This document shows positions 1 through 10,545 of a stretch of 64,000 nucleotides of DNA, one piece after another. Made by a program: the position numbers and the translations under genes. The stretch comes from Sphagnum compactum (Eukaryota; Bryophyta; Sphagnopsida; Sphagnales), in the NCBI GenBank assembly GCA_965153455.1, contig OZ234494.1, positions 9,734,001-9,798,000 of the forward strand, written 5' to 3'. Below the pieces are notes generated by a model. That model made no database searches. It was not told where the DNA came from and saw only the letters and a list, made by a program, of their open reading frames with translations. Position 1 is the first letter of the stretch; each line of letters starts with the position of its first letter.

Positions 1-12
1 ACGATCCCTCCA

Positions 13-1140
13 ATGTACACGCAACCAGCCTCGGTGACAGCGACGTCCACAAAAACTGGGAGACTCCTAGGCGGTGTCAGCATCGTTCTGCGGGTGGCTA
101 CCATACTCTTCTCTCTCATCGCCGTTGCGCTCATGGTGTCGTGGAGTCAACCGATCGAGGCACCAGACGGAACAGATTTTCTTTTCACGGACTCCATGAC
201 TCTTACGTTCTCCGCTTTCGCAGCCTTCGAGTGAGTAGTAGTACTACTTTTTTTAATACTTGACTCTTTTGTGAGATAGCTGTTCGTCTGCATGTCTTGC
301 TATTGCTTACCATCCTGCGATGTGATTCAGCTATCTAAATTTTTTTTCTCGTTTTATCAAGTCATGGTGAATCAAGCTCGATGAGTCTCGAAGTGAGCTT
401 TTTTGGTAGTTTGTGATCACACTGTTCCTGAACTGGGGATTGATGCGATGAAAATGGCGGTTGAATATTGAAACCCATATATAAGATCTCGAGACTTAAC
501 TGTAGTACTCCAAAAAAATGTTTTTTTTAATTTTTTTTTGCTAACTCTGGCTTGGCGTATCATGATGTTGATGACGAGGAATATTACAGCGCCGTGGTGG
601 CCGTGAATGTAATCGTGACCTTCTACGCGATTGTTCAACTTATCCATACAAGCTTCATCCTGGGTCTCGGAAAAGTTTATCCACAACCGGTTGTAGCACT
701 CGCAATCATCAGCTTCGTTTTCGATCTGGTGAGAGTCCGTACTATATCCTTATAATTTCCCACTAGATCTTCAAACCAAATTTTTTTCAGAAAATACCAG
801 ATCGTCACTGCACTATGCTGCACATCCAGACGTTGCAATGCTGAAATTAGATAGGAATCAGTCGAGATCAGGAGTCAGGAAGTTGAACACTGAATGTATG
901 AATACAGATCTGTATACTACTGCAAAGCTTACTCCAGAAAATGTGGGTCGTGTATAGGTGCTGGCGTTCACGTTAATTGCAGCAAGTGCAGCTGGAACAG
1001 CAATTATAGCTCCTCAACAATATACCAATGTCCCCAAAGCTCAAGCAGCTCTAGCCTTGTCCTTTGTTGCGTTCCTGTTCCTAGCCATGTCCTCTGTCTT
1101 GTCTGCGAGGCGTCTCTTTCAAATGAAGCAATATTATTAG
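13..1140 (+). CDS. CASP-like protein (four-pass membrane protein), three exons
   Basis: Predicted 179-aa protein from exons 13-230, 590-728 and 958-1140 (stop TAG). Introns are 231-589 (donor gtgagt, acceptor attacag) and 729-957 (donor gtgaga, acceptor tatag). The joins keep one frame: the first codon is split 2+1 and gives Asp73, the second is phase 0. Four hydrophobic segments are visible at about residues 20-43, 66-90, 104-130 and 147-168. Arg27 in segment 1 and Asp118 in segment 3 sit where the CASP family has its conserved Arg and Asp. Family knowledge: CASP/CASPL proteins are plant plasma-membrane scaffolds; founding members organise the Casparian strip, while most CASPLs have no known role. 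The FDLVLAF stretch and short tails suggest the CASPL4 type, but this is not certain. The ATG at 13 is the first in frame, and only 12 bases precede it, so no promoter can be judged. Confidence 0.8.
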
Positions 1141-2160
1141 CCTTCGAGATATCACTATCTTCAACTCAGCATAGTGGGACATCTGTACATCTCATGGGTA
1201 TATAGTATAGAACACGATGCATAAAGTTCTAGAGCAGTATCAGCTCGCGGTTGAGTCGAACCGGATTTCTCCTATGTTTCACTTTCAAGGCATAATATTA
1301 TGGAAGAAAATATTGCATCACAAACGGATAACACACCTTGGAGGTCACAGAAAGAGTCAGGTCTTAGAGCAGCTGCACTGGTGTTCAGTATGTAACCCTG
1401 CAAAAATATTTCTCGCATCCAAGTTTAGTCTTTTACTAATTTCCAACCTCACTCATAAAACTAAAATTACTCGGACTGCAATGAGGTGGGAGACTAAGGG
1501 GAGACTAGTAATAGCAACCCACCTGGACCAATCAAACTATCTAGCCAATCAACAGCAGCAGGTTTTAGGTTTTCCTGTGCCTTTTACCAGCCTCAGAATC
1601 CTGGAGAAAAATGTCGGGTCGAAACTATTTTGCTCAGGAGCTAAACCGGCACGATTTGACTTTTCGTCAATTTTCTTTTTTATGCGACATACTGAACACC
1701 GGTGGAGCTCCTCTCTTACATACTTCACACCAGCAATCATGCTGGATACTTAGATGTTCATCTTAGTCACAACAAATTGCTCCTTATAGCTATGTATGCG
1801 GAGACCTGTCAGTGGTTTCTGGCTAAAATATCCAACCTCCAGTTAGGCAAGCAGAAGCTGGAAAAGCACGAAGTCTGGTGAGAGAGTTGAGAGAGGCGAC
1901 AGTCCCGAGAGACAAAAAGGAAGAGAGAGCGGATCCGTCCTTGGAAGTTGGAGGAGAACCGAGGCTGCCCTCGGAGAAAATAAATACGGAAAAGAGGGGG
2001 GAAAAAAAGCTTGTTTTGATTGTTCGAGAGTTCTCTGCAACTAGTGGGTGACTACGTACAATCCCAATAATTGTTTTTAATGAGGAAAATGTACAATCCA
2101 TTAAATGTGTGACAGACCTACTTGTTAAGTACTCATGACTCATGAGCAGTGCTTTTTCTT
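1141..2160. other. Intergenic, no recognisable gene
   Basis: This follows the CASP-like stop codon and probably begins with its 3' UTR. A 178-codon open frame (1217-1753, plus) has an ATG but no recognisable domain, and the reverse strand is also open over part of it. I regard it as chance. A purine-rich patch at 1860-2010 has no clear function. Confidence 0.4.
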
Positions 2161-2184
2161 TTCCCAAATTTGTGACAATGCATT

Positions 2185-2460
2185 GTGCTGGTATATATGG
2201 TGCAACCTAGGGATATGATATTGGTATCAATATGAGTATTGAAGAACCTACCAATCAGGTAGCAGTGTTGTACTAATACATATGGTGCATTATGGGTATA
2301 TGGTATTCATATCAATACAAATATTGAAGGACCTATTAGTCAAGTACCTAGGACCTGAGGTGGTACCACCGTATACCAATATCAGTCTGCTATGGGACCT
2401 GAGGTAATGTCAGGTATATACCTGACTTGTATCAGTATCAGGTTTATACCTACCATATAC
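2185..2460. repeat. Degenerate tandem duplication rich in GGTATA/TATACC
   Basis: Two imperfect copies of a unit of about 85 bases lie head to tail at about 2187-2270 and 2272-2345. Shared landmarks are TATGGTGCA, a GATAT/GTATA..GGTAT..ATATCAATA core and ATTGAAG(A/G)ACCTA. The following 115 bases keep alternating GGTATA and TATACC words around two copies of GGGACCTGAGGT-like sequence, so this stretch is also partly self-complementary. Confidence 0.55.
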
Positions 2461-3550
2461 CAAGAAAAAATCAGCCTTGAATCCAATAGCAGTACACGAC
2501 AAATATGAAAGTCTTTAAAAAATACCCAAGAGCAGTACCTGTTGTGCAGAACTTGTTAAAGCTACTAAGTGATTACACCTAAGTTTGATACATTAACAGT
2601 CAAGATGACTTAAATCATTTAAGTAGGTACCAAAATTATCTTTTATATGATATAAACACCACATGTATGTATTTGGTGTGCTATTTCCTGAAGTTTGCAC
2701 TTTGCATTGGGTCTAGGGTTTCGAAAAACAACAATTAAGGTTTTGGAAAAGCAGAAGCTTATAACCAAAGTCAAATGCAAAAATACAAGCAACAGAAAGT
2801 TAATGATGTTCAAACTATTGTATTGGAAGATGTTTCCATGACATTTATTGGTTTGGATGTTGTAAAAAAAATTTATGCATTTCACTGTAAGATAGAATAA
2901 AAAGTCAATGCAAATTTAGCCAAAAAGATTGTCTTCTTTACGATTAGTCAACTAAAAGGTTTTGGACCAAATACTCAACATTTAACAATTGAAAAAACAT
3001 TGTCACATTCCACGGTGAAGGATTCTTTGGTCATCTTATTTGACCAATCTTACTATTAGGTGTAGTCACACAAATAGGAGCCACAACAAGTGCAATTCTT
3101 GCTTAGTTTTTCACATTTAGAAGTGGCAATTTAATTTGATGTTAAAAATATAAGATTTTTTAATATTATAAGGTTCCTAATATATCTTCGAAACGTGTGA
3201 ATTAATTTGAAAAAATTCAATGAAATTTTTTTTGCAAAAACATTCATTAAGCATTGTAATGGTTGTTTTTAAACACAAAAATGACTTGTAAATGGGTTTC
3301 AAAACTTTTGAAAACAAATTTTTTTTGAAATTTTTTACATAAACCTTGACATAATAGTATTAAAAAAAATCAATGTTTAAAAAAAAATTTAAGGACTTTT
3401 GTGAAATATCCCTCAAAAGCAATCCCTTAAGCATGTGAGTGTGGCTCATGTTATCTTATTGGCACCTTGTAATTAATTAACAAAACCATAAAATTGTTCA
3501 AAATTTAAAGGATGGAATAAATACACATCTGGTGGGGCCACGCTAATTTA
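2461..3550. other. AT-rich intergenic, nothing coding seen
   Basis: Very AT-rich with many poly-A/T runs. A segment at about 3065-3200 is a diverged copy of about 7990-8130 (shared words: CACTTGCTTRG, TTTTTCA, GTAATTTAATTTGATGTTRAAA, GAATTAATTT), so part of it is an old dispersed repeat. No ORF worth calling. Confidence 0.4.
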
Positions 3551-3551
3551 A

Positions 3552-3876
3552 AGTGGTGATGGTAAAAGATATTATGTGCACCTTTGCATCTTCACAAGTT
3601 GTTAATAGTGGGAAGGGCATTGCTAAAGTGCTTGGTGGAGATAGAAGAAACATTAAGAGAACTGTTATGCAAAAGATTATATTAGAGACAAATTAGGATG
3701 CATTGTAGTTGAATTACAAGATAATTAAAAGGTTTAATTGTTTACTTGAGAGTTTGAAGAAAATTGTGTTACAATTGTGGATTGACCATTCTACCGTCTC
3801 TCCCAATAAAAAGAACATGGTGAGGAAATGCATAAGAGTCAAGTTTTATGAAAGTTACACAACACATTACCTATAG
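3552..3876 (+). pseudogene. Decayed ORF of an unidentified repeat-associated family
   Basis: One reading frame stays interpretable for about 108 codons and ends at TAG 3874-3876. It contains only two internal stops (TAG for a likely Gln, and TAG that could derive from Trp or Gln). Readable motifs are GKGIAKVLGGDRRNIKR and, near the end, DHSTVSPNKKN followed by THYL. I have an unverified memory of similar SPN(Q/R)KDV..THxL proteins in other non-seed plants, but cannot name the family or function. The basic, Trp-poor composition and nonsense codons fit a dead transposon-encoded or repeat-associated ORF. Confidence 0.35.
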
Positions 3877-5040
3877 GTGTCACTAGTGGCAACTTGAAAT
3901 CAAAATTCTAGTTTTGTTATTGTTTTTCAAGAGAATTTCATTTGTTTGTTCATGCACAATTGTAATGAAATTTGACATGTAAAATTTAAATGTTGTTGTC
4001 ACCTGAATGATTTTGTTACATCTTTATCAACTCTTTGATTTTTTTGTAAAAGGACGAAACATTTATTGAATTTGATTATTTTGCTTCAATACTAAGACCT
4101 CTTGTTCTTGTTGTTGCATAAAAACAACTTTGAAATGTTGTTTTTCTCTTTTGCTCATGGTCATCTTCTCTTTTTACATTGCTCACCATATGGATAACAA
4201 TTATTTAAATGAAATAATGTTTTACTTTAATCTATGAACATAATCATTTTTTGTCACATAATGTTGGAGATTTTCTTTTTGTCAATTCTATGATGTTTTG
4301 CATGAAGGCCTTGAAACTATTTATTGAAATTACAATTGAAATTGTGATTGCTTCCAATCATGGCTTCAAGTGTTATTATTGAATGTTTAAATAAAAACAA
4401 CCTTGAAGTGTCAGTTTGTTTTTCTATTCATGATCATTTAATTCTTCTCTTATCATTTGAAATGTTATAATCATTTGTGGGGTCTGATAATTCCTAATGT
4501 TCTAATATTGTTTCAATTATAATTTTCTATTCTTATACATATTCAGTTTCAGTTATACAAAATTTGTATTAAAAATCCATGCATAATCCAAAATGTTTCA
4601 ACAACAACATTCTTCACAACCCAAATATCTACACAATTTACATTTCATATTGATATGAAGGAAAGAAATAATTAGATCATGGAAAAAAATACAAAAAACA
4701 AAAGATCAAATATCATAGTTCAGCAACTACATGTACATCTTCAAAATTGTTTTATCTCCATAACTATTGTTGTACTCTTAATTATCTTCTCTATACTCCC
4801 AATATTGGACATTAAAAAAAAACTAAATAGGAAAAAAACTTCTTAAAAAAGATATATAAAGCCTCCTTAATCTTCAATTTTCCCACCTAAAACATCATTT
4901 GAACTCTTCAGCAGTCTTAATTTCACGTACCTTGTACTTACTGAACCTGTTTTGTCCAACCTGTTTCAGAATAGACATCATAGTGCTTATTCCCTATGCT
5001 TATCTGGTCTAATTACTATAGTACAATCTTGCCCTTAACA
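3877..5040. other. AT-rich intergenic; possible LTR-like sequence at the right end
   Basis: No coding sequence seen. Reading the minus strand, the bases just left of 5041 begin TGTTAAGGGC directly after a purine run (AAGGGGGG). That is how an LTR begins after a polypurine tract. No matching second LTR was found, so this is a weak inference. Confidence 0.25.
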
Positions 5041-5289
5041 TTACCCCCCTTGTACTTTGGATTCCATCCTCGAAATCTTGTTAAAGATATCTGGATTAAA
5101 AGAACCCAAAATCTCTAAGTTTGTTACTCTATAGTTGTCTACTCTATAGTTGTACCTTGTGGTTCTACAAATTATTGGTCCTCCATTACATGAATTTCCT
5201 CGGTCTATCCTGAACTAAATTCCACTAGGTGTCAACATTAAATGCCTACAATTGCAAGGACTTTCGTTTAGTCCTTACAATTGTGTTTT
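5041..5289 (-). pseudogene. Short degenerate ORF tail beside the CACTA-like end
   Basis: On the minus strand an 83-codon frame runs from the CACTACTA border at 5289 to TAA at 5043-5041. It is interrupted only by one TAA and one TAG, each one C-to-T step from a Gln codon. It ends in a purine run just before a TGTTAAGG sequence. Its phase is compatible with the coiled-coil pseudogene that stops at the opposite border (10841), so the two may be halves of one ORF split by the intervening element. No domain is recognised. Confidence 0.25.
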
Positions 5290-5569
5290 CACTACTAAAA
5301 TTCCTAATTTTTTTTATTAAAAATTTTGGTCAAAACATACCCATTTTGAATAGGTGTCAAAAAAACCTCTTACTCATTCTAGACAAGTTGTTTTGAACTT
5401 GTCCATTGTGACTAGGCCGTGTACTTTTTGATTAGGCTTAGGTTGGCATTTTTTATTAACCATTTTGACTAGTCATTTTGACTAATATTTTGACTAATCA
5501 TTTTTACTGGTTAATATGATAATCAAATGATTTTTTGACTAGTCAAACACCATTTTGAGTAATTAAATA

Positions 5570-5745
5570 CCATGTGGCATTTAAACAATGGCTACCCAAG
5601 TTAAGCCACATGGCATTAAAACATTGGCCACCTAGGCTATGCCATGTGACATTTAAACATTGGTCATCTAAGTTATGCCACGTGGCATTTACACATTGGC
5701 CACTAGGTTATGCCACGTGGCATTTAAACATTGGCCACTATGTTA
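5570..5745. repeat. 36-bp tandem array carrying G-box-like palindromes
   Basis: Five head-to-tail copies of 34-36 bases start at 5570, 5606, 5642, 5678 and 5713, each with the plan CCAYRTGGCATTTAAACATTGGCCACCTAGGTTATG. Copies 4 and 5 contain the perfect palindrome GCCACGTGGC, a G-box core; the others carry CATGTG or CACATG. A further partial copy (TTATGTCACGTGG) continues at 5900 after the MITE. Unit length divisible by 3 makes the plus strand look like a short repetitive ORF, which is an artefact. Confidence 0.8.
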
Positions 5746-5899
5746 CACTACAACAAAAGGTGTCCCTGTACATTAAGTGATTTCACTGGATTTTGAGTGA
5801 ATTCACTAGTTGTAATGAATGGGGACCAGTGAAGAAGCAATGAATTCACTGGTCTAGTGAACAAGGACTAGTGAACTGCACCCACATTTTGTAGTAGTG
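5746..5899. mobile_element. 154-bp CACTA-type MITE with TTA target duplication
   Basis: Ends are CACTACAACAAAA (left) and, in reverse complement on the right, CACTACTACAAAA, matching the En/Spm terminus. The flanks are TTA at 5743-5745 and TTA at 5900-5902, a 3-bp target duplication as expected. Removing the element and one TTA rejoins the sequence into another copy of the surrounding 36-bp repeat, which confirms the insertion. The interior has repeated inverted AGTGAATTCACT-like words and no coding capacity, so it is non-autonomous. Confidence 0.85.
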
Positions 5900-5902
5900 T
5901 TA

Positions 5903-6827
5903 TGTCACGTGGATAGAACCTAAGCAACCTAGGTTAAGCCTAAAATTAAATACTTATTCCTAAGGTACTTATGTCTACGAACCTACAACCTAAGCTCCTA
6001 GCTTAGGTTTAGGAACCTATAATTAGCAACTAGGTATAGAAGCTTAAAGTAGGCTAGGGTTGACTAGGCTTAAATGTACACCACCTAGATTATGCCTACA
6101 CCTATATGACCTAGGTAGGAAAATCTTATTTCATTTTGAATTTGGCCTTTCAAGTTAAGCATTTTCAATTAGCTCATCCCAAGTGGCCTTCCTTTTTAAA
6201 ATATTTCTTATGTTTTAGATGATTATGGTCCATCTATTTATATTGTTCATCACTTGGAAAAGGATGACAAACAATATGGGACAAACTTTTGGGAAGGAGA
6301 AACATTTTCATGTCCACATAACACTATATCTTTTTAGTTCAAACAACATTATTCTTAAATAATTACGTAGGATACATAAATTAAGTAAATAAATAAATAA
6401 AAAGGTAAATACATATGTATGTTAATTAAATTAAATTAAAAATTAGTATAGTTAATGTCTGATTTTTTAGCTATAATTAATAATTACAACCAAATTATAA
6501 CTAATCTTTACAAATTTGACCTAATCCATTATATATTATCAACAATGTATTTGTATTGATTAATATTTAACTACTTAATTACACATTCATTAGTGCATTT
6601 TAGGTAAATAACTAGTTAACCAACTAGTAATTTATCATAGGTGAATAAATGGCCTACCCTAGCGCACATAACTAGGTTACTTATAGGCTAAAATGTAAGT
6701 AAATAGGTGGAGTATAGGTATGGTATGTATAAATAAATACACCTACATATAAGCTACTTGTATTTAAGCTATTCAACCACATACTTACATTACATAAGTT
6801 AAATAGGTGGCTAATTTAACCTAGGAA
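5903..6827. other. AT-rich, CCTAGG/CTAGG-rich sequence without genes
   Basis: The stretch 5920-6120 is dense in CCTA/TAGG words, including the inverted pair CCTAAGC..GCTTAGG. At 6600-6750 the same vocabulary recurs (ACTAGGTTA, ATAGGT). It may be decayed subterminal repeats of the surrounding element. No ORF. Confidence 0.35.
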
Positions 6828-8340
6828 AATTTAATTATGGCAACACTAATGATAAGTAAAATAATAATCCCTAAATTAACCACAACTAAAATAATTATGG
6901 CAAAACGAACCATGGCTACATTAAAAATGGTTAAATTAACCAAGAATAAAATAAATATGGTGAAACTAACCATGAATAAAATAAATATGGCCAAGCTAAC
7001 CAATGAATAAATATTTTATGACTAAACCAACCATGCCCAAACCAAAAATGGTTAAAACTAATCATGAATAAAATAAATATGGTTAAACAAACCATGAATA
7101 AAGTAAATATGGTCAAACTAACTGATGAATAAATATTTTGTGGCTAAACCGACCATGACTAAATTAGAAATGATTAAATTAACTAATGAATAAATATTTT
7201 ATGGTTAAACCAACGTAGCTAAACAAACCATGAATAAAGGTAATATGGTTAAATTAACCAATGAATAAATATTTTATGGCTAAACCAACTATGCATAAAT
7301 TAGTTATGGTTAGATTAAACATGAATGAAATAATTATGGCTAAAATCAAAATGGTTAAACTAACCATTAATAAAGTTAATATAATTAAATTAACTAATGA
7401 ATAAATATTTATGACAAAACCAATTATGAAAAAATTAATTATGGTTAAAATAAATCTAAATGAAATAATTATGGCTAAATTCAAAATGGTTAAAATAATT
7501 ATGGAAAAATTAACTATGGTTAAACTAGAGATGGTTAAACTAACCATAAATAAATAAATTTGGCTAAACTAACCACTAATAAAAATTAATATGGCTAAAT
7601 TAATTAATGAATAAATTTTTTATGGAAAATTCAATTATGCAAAAACTAATTATGGCTAAAATAAACATGAATGAAATAATTATTGCTAAAATAAAAATTG
7701 TTAAAATAATTATGGCAAGACTTACCATGGTTAAACTATTACCCATGAGTAAAATTAATTTGGTTAAAATAAACATGAATGAAATAATTATAGCTAAAAT
7801 AAAAATGTTTGAAACAATTATGGCAAAACCAACCATGGCTAAATTAACAATAACTTTAAATTAATTATGGGTCTATTAGTTATGGTTAAATTTTATTATG
7901 GTAAAGTAACTTATATGTTAAAAATAAATATAGTTAATTTAATTATGCTTTTAGTAATCATGGTTAAATTCATTATGGGTATAGTCATAATAACACGTAC
8001 CATAACAAATGTAACACTTGCTTGGGTTTTTCATATTTTAAAGTCGTAATTTAATTTGATGTTGAAATTGTAAAATAAATTTATAGATTTGTATTTTTAA
8101 TATATCATGGGAACATATGAATTAATTTTAAGGCTAAACCAACTATTATTAAATTGACCATGGTTAAATTAGTTATGGTTAGTTTTAACTTTAGTTAATT
8201 TTTTCATAGGTTGTTGAGCCATAATTAATTTCAATATCGCCAATTTAACCATAGTTATATAAACCATATATATATAATTAATTTAACCATAATTAATTTA
8301 GTCATGATTCATTTAGTTATGATTAGCTAACTTTTACATT
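6828..8340. repeat. Long degenerate AT-rich repeat field (ATGGYTAAA / AACCATGAATAAA)
   Basis: About 1.5 kb is built from variants of two short words, ATGG(T/C)TAAA and AACCATGAATAAA, with a longer-period marker AATGAATAAATATTTTATGG near 7003, 7127, 7188, 7260, 7400 and 7606. Spacing is irregular, from about 60 to 200 bases, so it is not a clean satellite. Apparent ORFs on both strands are repetitive Met/Ile/Leu/Phe or Met/Ile/Lys strings caused by the repeat. Toward 8140-8330 it grades into TTAACCATAATTAA-type words. Confidence 0.65.
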
Positions 8341-8388
8341 TTTCAAATTTTTTCTAATTGGTCAAACATAATCAAAATGTTACATGTA

Positions 8389-10543
8389 TAGTAAAACCTG
8401 TCTAAAGTGATACTGTCTAAAGTGATATCCTGTCTAAAGTGATAAACACGACTCAGTCCCAACTCGGGCCCCATACAAAATGTGATAAACCTCCGTAAAG
8501 TGATACTCGATAATTTTTATTGGTCCCACTCCTTATCTAAAGTGATATTCAGCACATTTCAAAAAATAAAAGACAAAAACAACTACAAAACAAGCTAGAT
8601 ACGCTTGAAGAACCTGTCAATGTTCTTTTGAACCATTCGGTTGGTACGGATCATACTCACCTTATCCTTCAATTTCTGGATGGAACTCACACAAGATTCG
8701 TCCGCATCCTGTTGTTGCATGAAAAAGATCACAAGCTTATCCAACATCTCGGAAGCATCAGCGGCACTCATGGCAGGCACTTCTTTGCTGTCATCCTCTT
8801 CCTCATGCAGCACTGGAGCATGTCCGGCTTCTTCAAGGTGGTCCTCAATGATGCTATCAAGATCCGGCGTGTATGACGTGATCTGCTCCTCCGGGTAGTT
8901 GAGCAGGTTCTTGATGTCCATTGGGTTCCTGTAGCGGAAGCGCTGGATTTTGTGACTGTAGATCCGCGATGACCTCGTGGTCCACCAGGTCGTCCTCCGT
9001 GACGTTTTCAACTACCTCAGCCTGTTCTGTCGACCGGATCTTGCAGTGTAGGAAGCAGTTGGCAATCGTCGTTGGCTTGACTTCATAATTCCACGCGGGG
9101 ACGGCAAACGGGATGGCCCCCAAAATGTCGACCTTCTTCGGCTCCGGCACCTTGTCCTCAATGCGCTGGAGAAGAGCACGGTTGAAGCGGCGACGGTAGT
9201 AGGCCTTGAAGTTGCGGATGATGCCGGCATCGCACGGTTGAATCTTCGAGGTCATGTTCGGAGGCAGGTAGAGAATGGTCGTGTTCCGAAGGCGGATGTG
9301 ATCCGGAATCTTCTCCATCGGAGTGTGCCCGCTGAAGTTATCCAGGATCAAGAGGACCTTCCGGCCGGAAACATGGAGATCAAATGCCCGGAGCCACTCC
9401 AGGAAGATGATTTGTGTCATCCACGCAGACGCATTGTTCCTGTATACGCACCCAAGTGACGTGACGTTGATGTTCTTGAAACACCTAGGGTTCTTAAACT
9501 TGCCAATCACCCACAGTGGGAGCTTGTCAGAGCTGTCGCCGTTGCAACACAACGCTAGGGTCAAGCGCTCCTTGCTCTGTTTCATGCCTTCGAGCTGCTT
9601 TGTTGCAAGGGAGTTGTCCGCCTGCAATGCGGGCGAAGATGCTTAGTTAGCCAGGGACAAACTCATTTGATATCTTTTTGAACTTACAGTATGTACCTGC
9701 ATGCGGTAGAACAACCCACTCTCATCCATGTTGTAGATGTCACGCCATTCGTACGCGTCAAGAACTTGACGAATTCCCGGAAGGGCAGCTGCAACAGTAG
9801 TCATGTCGACTGAACCGCTTTCCCCGAACCTGCGATGCTTCTTGATCCCGTGACGGACCTTGAAAGCTTCAAGCCAGCCATTTGAAAACTCAAACGGCGG
9901 GTGATCCGGGTCCAGGCGGTCAATGATCTTCATTGCGCTCTCACGTTTGAAGTCCCCGCTCAGGTTGACGTGTTCCTGGTTGGCAAGGAACCATTCGGCT
10001 AAGGCAGCCTCCATGACAGGGAATTTCACCGTCTTCTGACGCTTGGAGCTGAGGTTGGAGGTGGTGGCCTTGGCGAGCAGTTCCGCCGACCGTTTGAGTG
10101 TGCCCGACACCGTTGCTTGGCTGACCTTGAGCTGATGAGTGTCCTCCAGCCACTTGATCAGCTCTTTCTGTGTGGCACCAGGATGATCTTTCTTGTACCG
10201 TACGAGGGCGAGGCGGACCTCGTCCGTCATCGTGGTGTATTGCTGACCTTTCTTCGGCATGGAGAAGACTTTGCGCATGAGGATGTGACGGGGTGGTACT
10301 TGCAACGCGGTTCCTGAGGTGGACCCACACGTAAACAGGGGTTTTTTTTCTGTGGAACTTCCCCCGGCACGCGGGTACGAGCAGCCACGAACTAACGCCC
10401 TAACGGTACAAATGATAACGGTAAAAAAAAAGAAAACGTGTGTGTATGATACTGTATGTACTGTACTTGCCTAAAGTGATAACCTGTATAAAGTGATATC
10501 CTACCTCTGGTCCCAGCAATATCACTTTAGACAGGTTTTACTG
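8389..10543 (-). mobile_element. pogo/Tigger-like DNA transposon with TIRs and TA duplication
   Basis: Terminal inverted repeats are TAGTAAAACCTGTCTAAAGT at the left and CAGTAAAACCTGTCTAAAGT at the right (reverse complement). They are flanked by TA dinucleotides at 8387-8388 and 10544-10545, as required for Tc1/mariner/pogo insertions. The single gene inside encodes a pogo-type transposase. The coding part looks far richer in G+C than the flanks, which suggests a recent arrival or different mutational history. Copies of TCTAAAGTGATA recur inside both ends. Confidence 0.9.
8595..10278 (-). pseudogene. pogo/Tigger-like transposase, one intron, one frameshift
   Basis: Exon 1 runs from the ATG at 10278 (or 10260) to 9697. 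The intron is 9622-9696 (donor CAG|gtacat, acceptor ttgcag, phase 0); the second exon starts at 9621. An N-terminal CENP-B/psq helix-turn-helix (near MPKKGQQ) is followed by a Tc5-type DNA-binding region (GWLEAFKVRHGIKK). The DDE catalytic domain shows Asp in NMDESGLF, Asp in LILDNFSGH and Asp in KIQPCDAGIIRNF, so all three acidic residues are intact. At about 8925-8950 the frame shifts by one base: the first frame runs on as unrelated sequence to 8857, while the adjoining frame continues with an acidic tail ending in a basic FFKRI at stop 8597-8595. A second small intron there is possible but I see no splice sites. Probable role: cut-and-paste transposition into TA. Confidence 0.85.
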
Positions 10544-10545
10544 TA

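Noticed and set aside
1217-1753. 178-codon plus-strand ORF after the CASP-like gene
   Set aside because: No domain, low-complexity composition and an overlapping open frame on the other strand; most likely chance within the 3' flank.
5574-5780. 68-codon ORF with a repeated His-Trp pattern
   Set aside because: The 36-bp DNA unit length is a multiple of three, which creates an artificial repeat peptide; it also runs into the MITE.
6821-8049. Several ORFs of 60-97 codons on both strands
   Set aside because: They are repetitive Ile/Leu/Met/Phe or Met/Lys/Ile strings produced by the underlying AT-rich repeat.
9238-9646. Plus-strand ORFs inside the pogo element
   Set aside because: They are antisense to the transposase exon, whose motifs are unmistakable.
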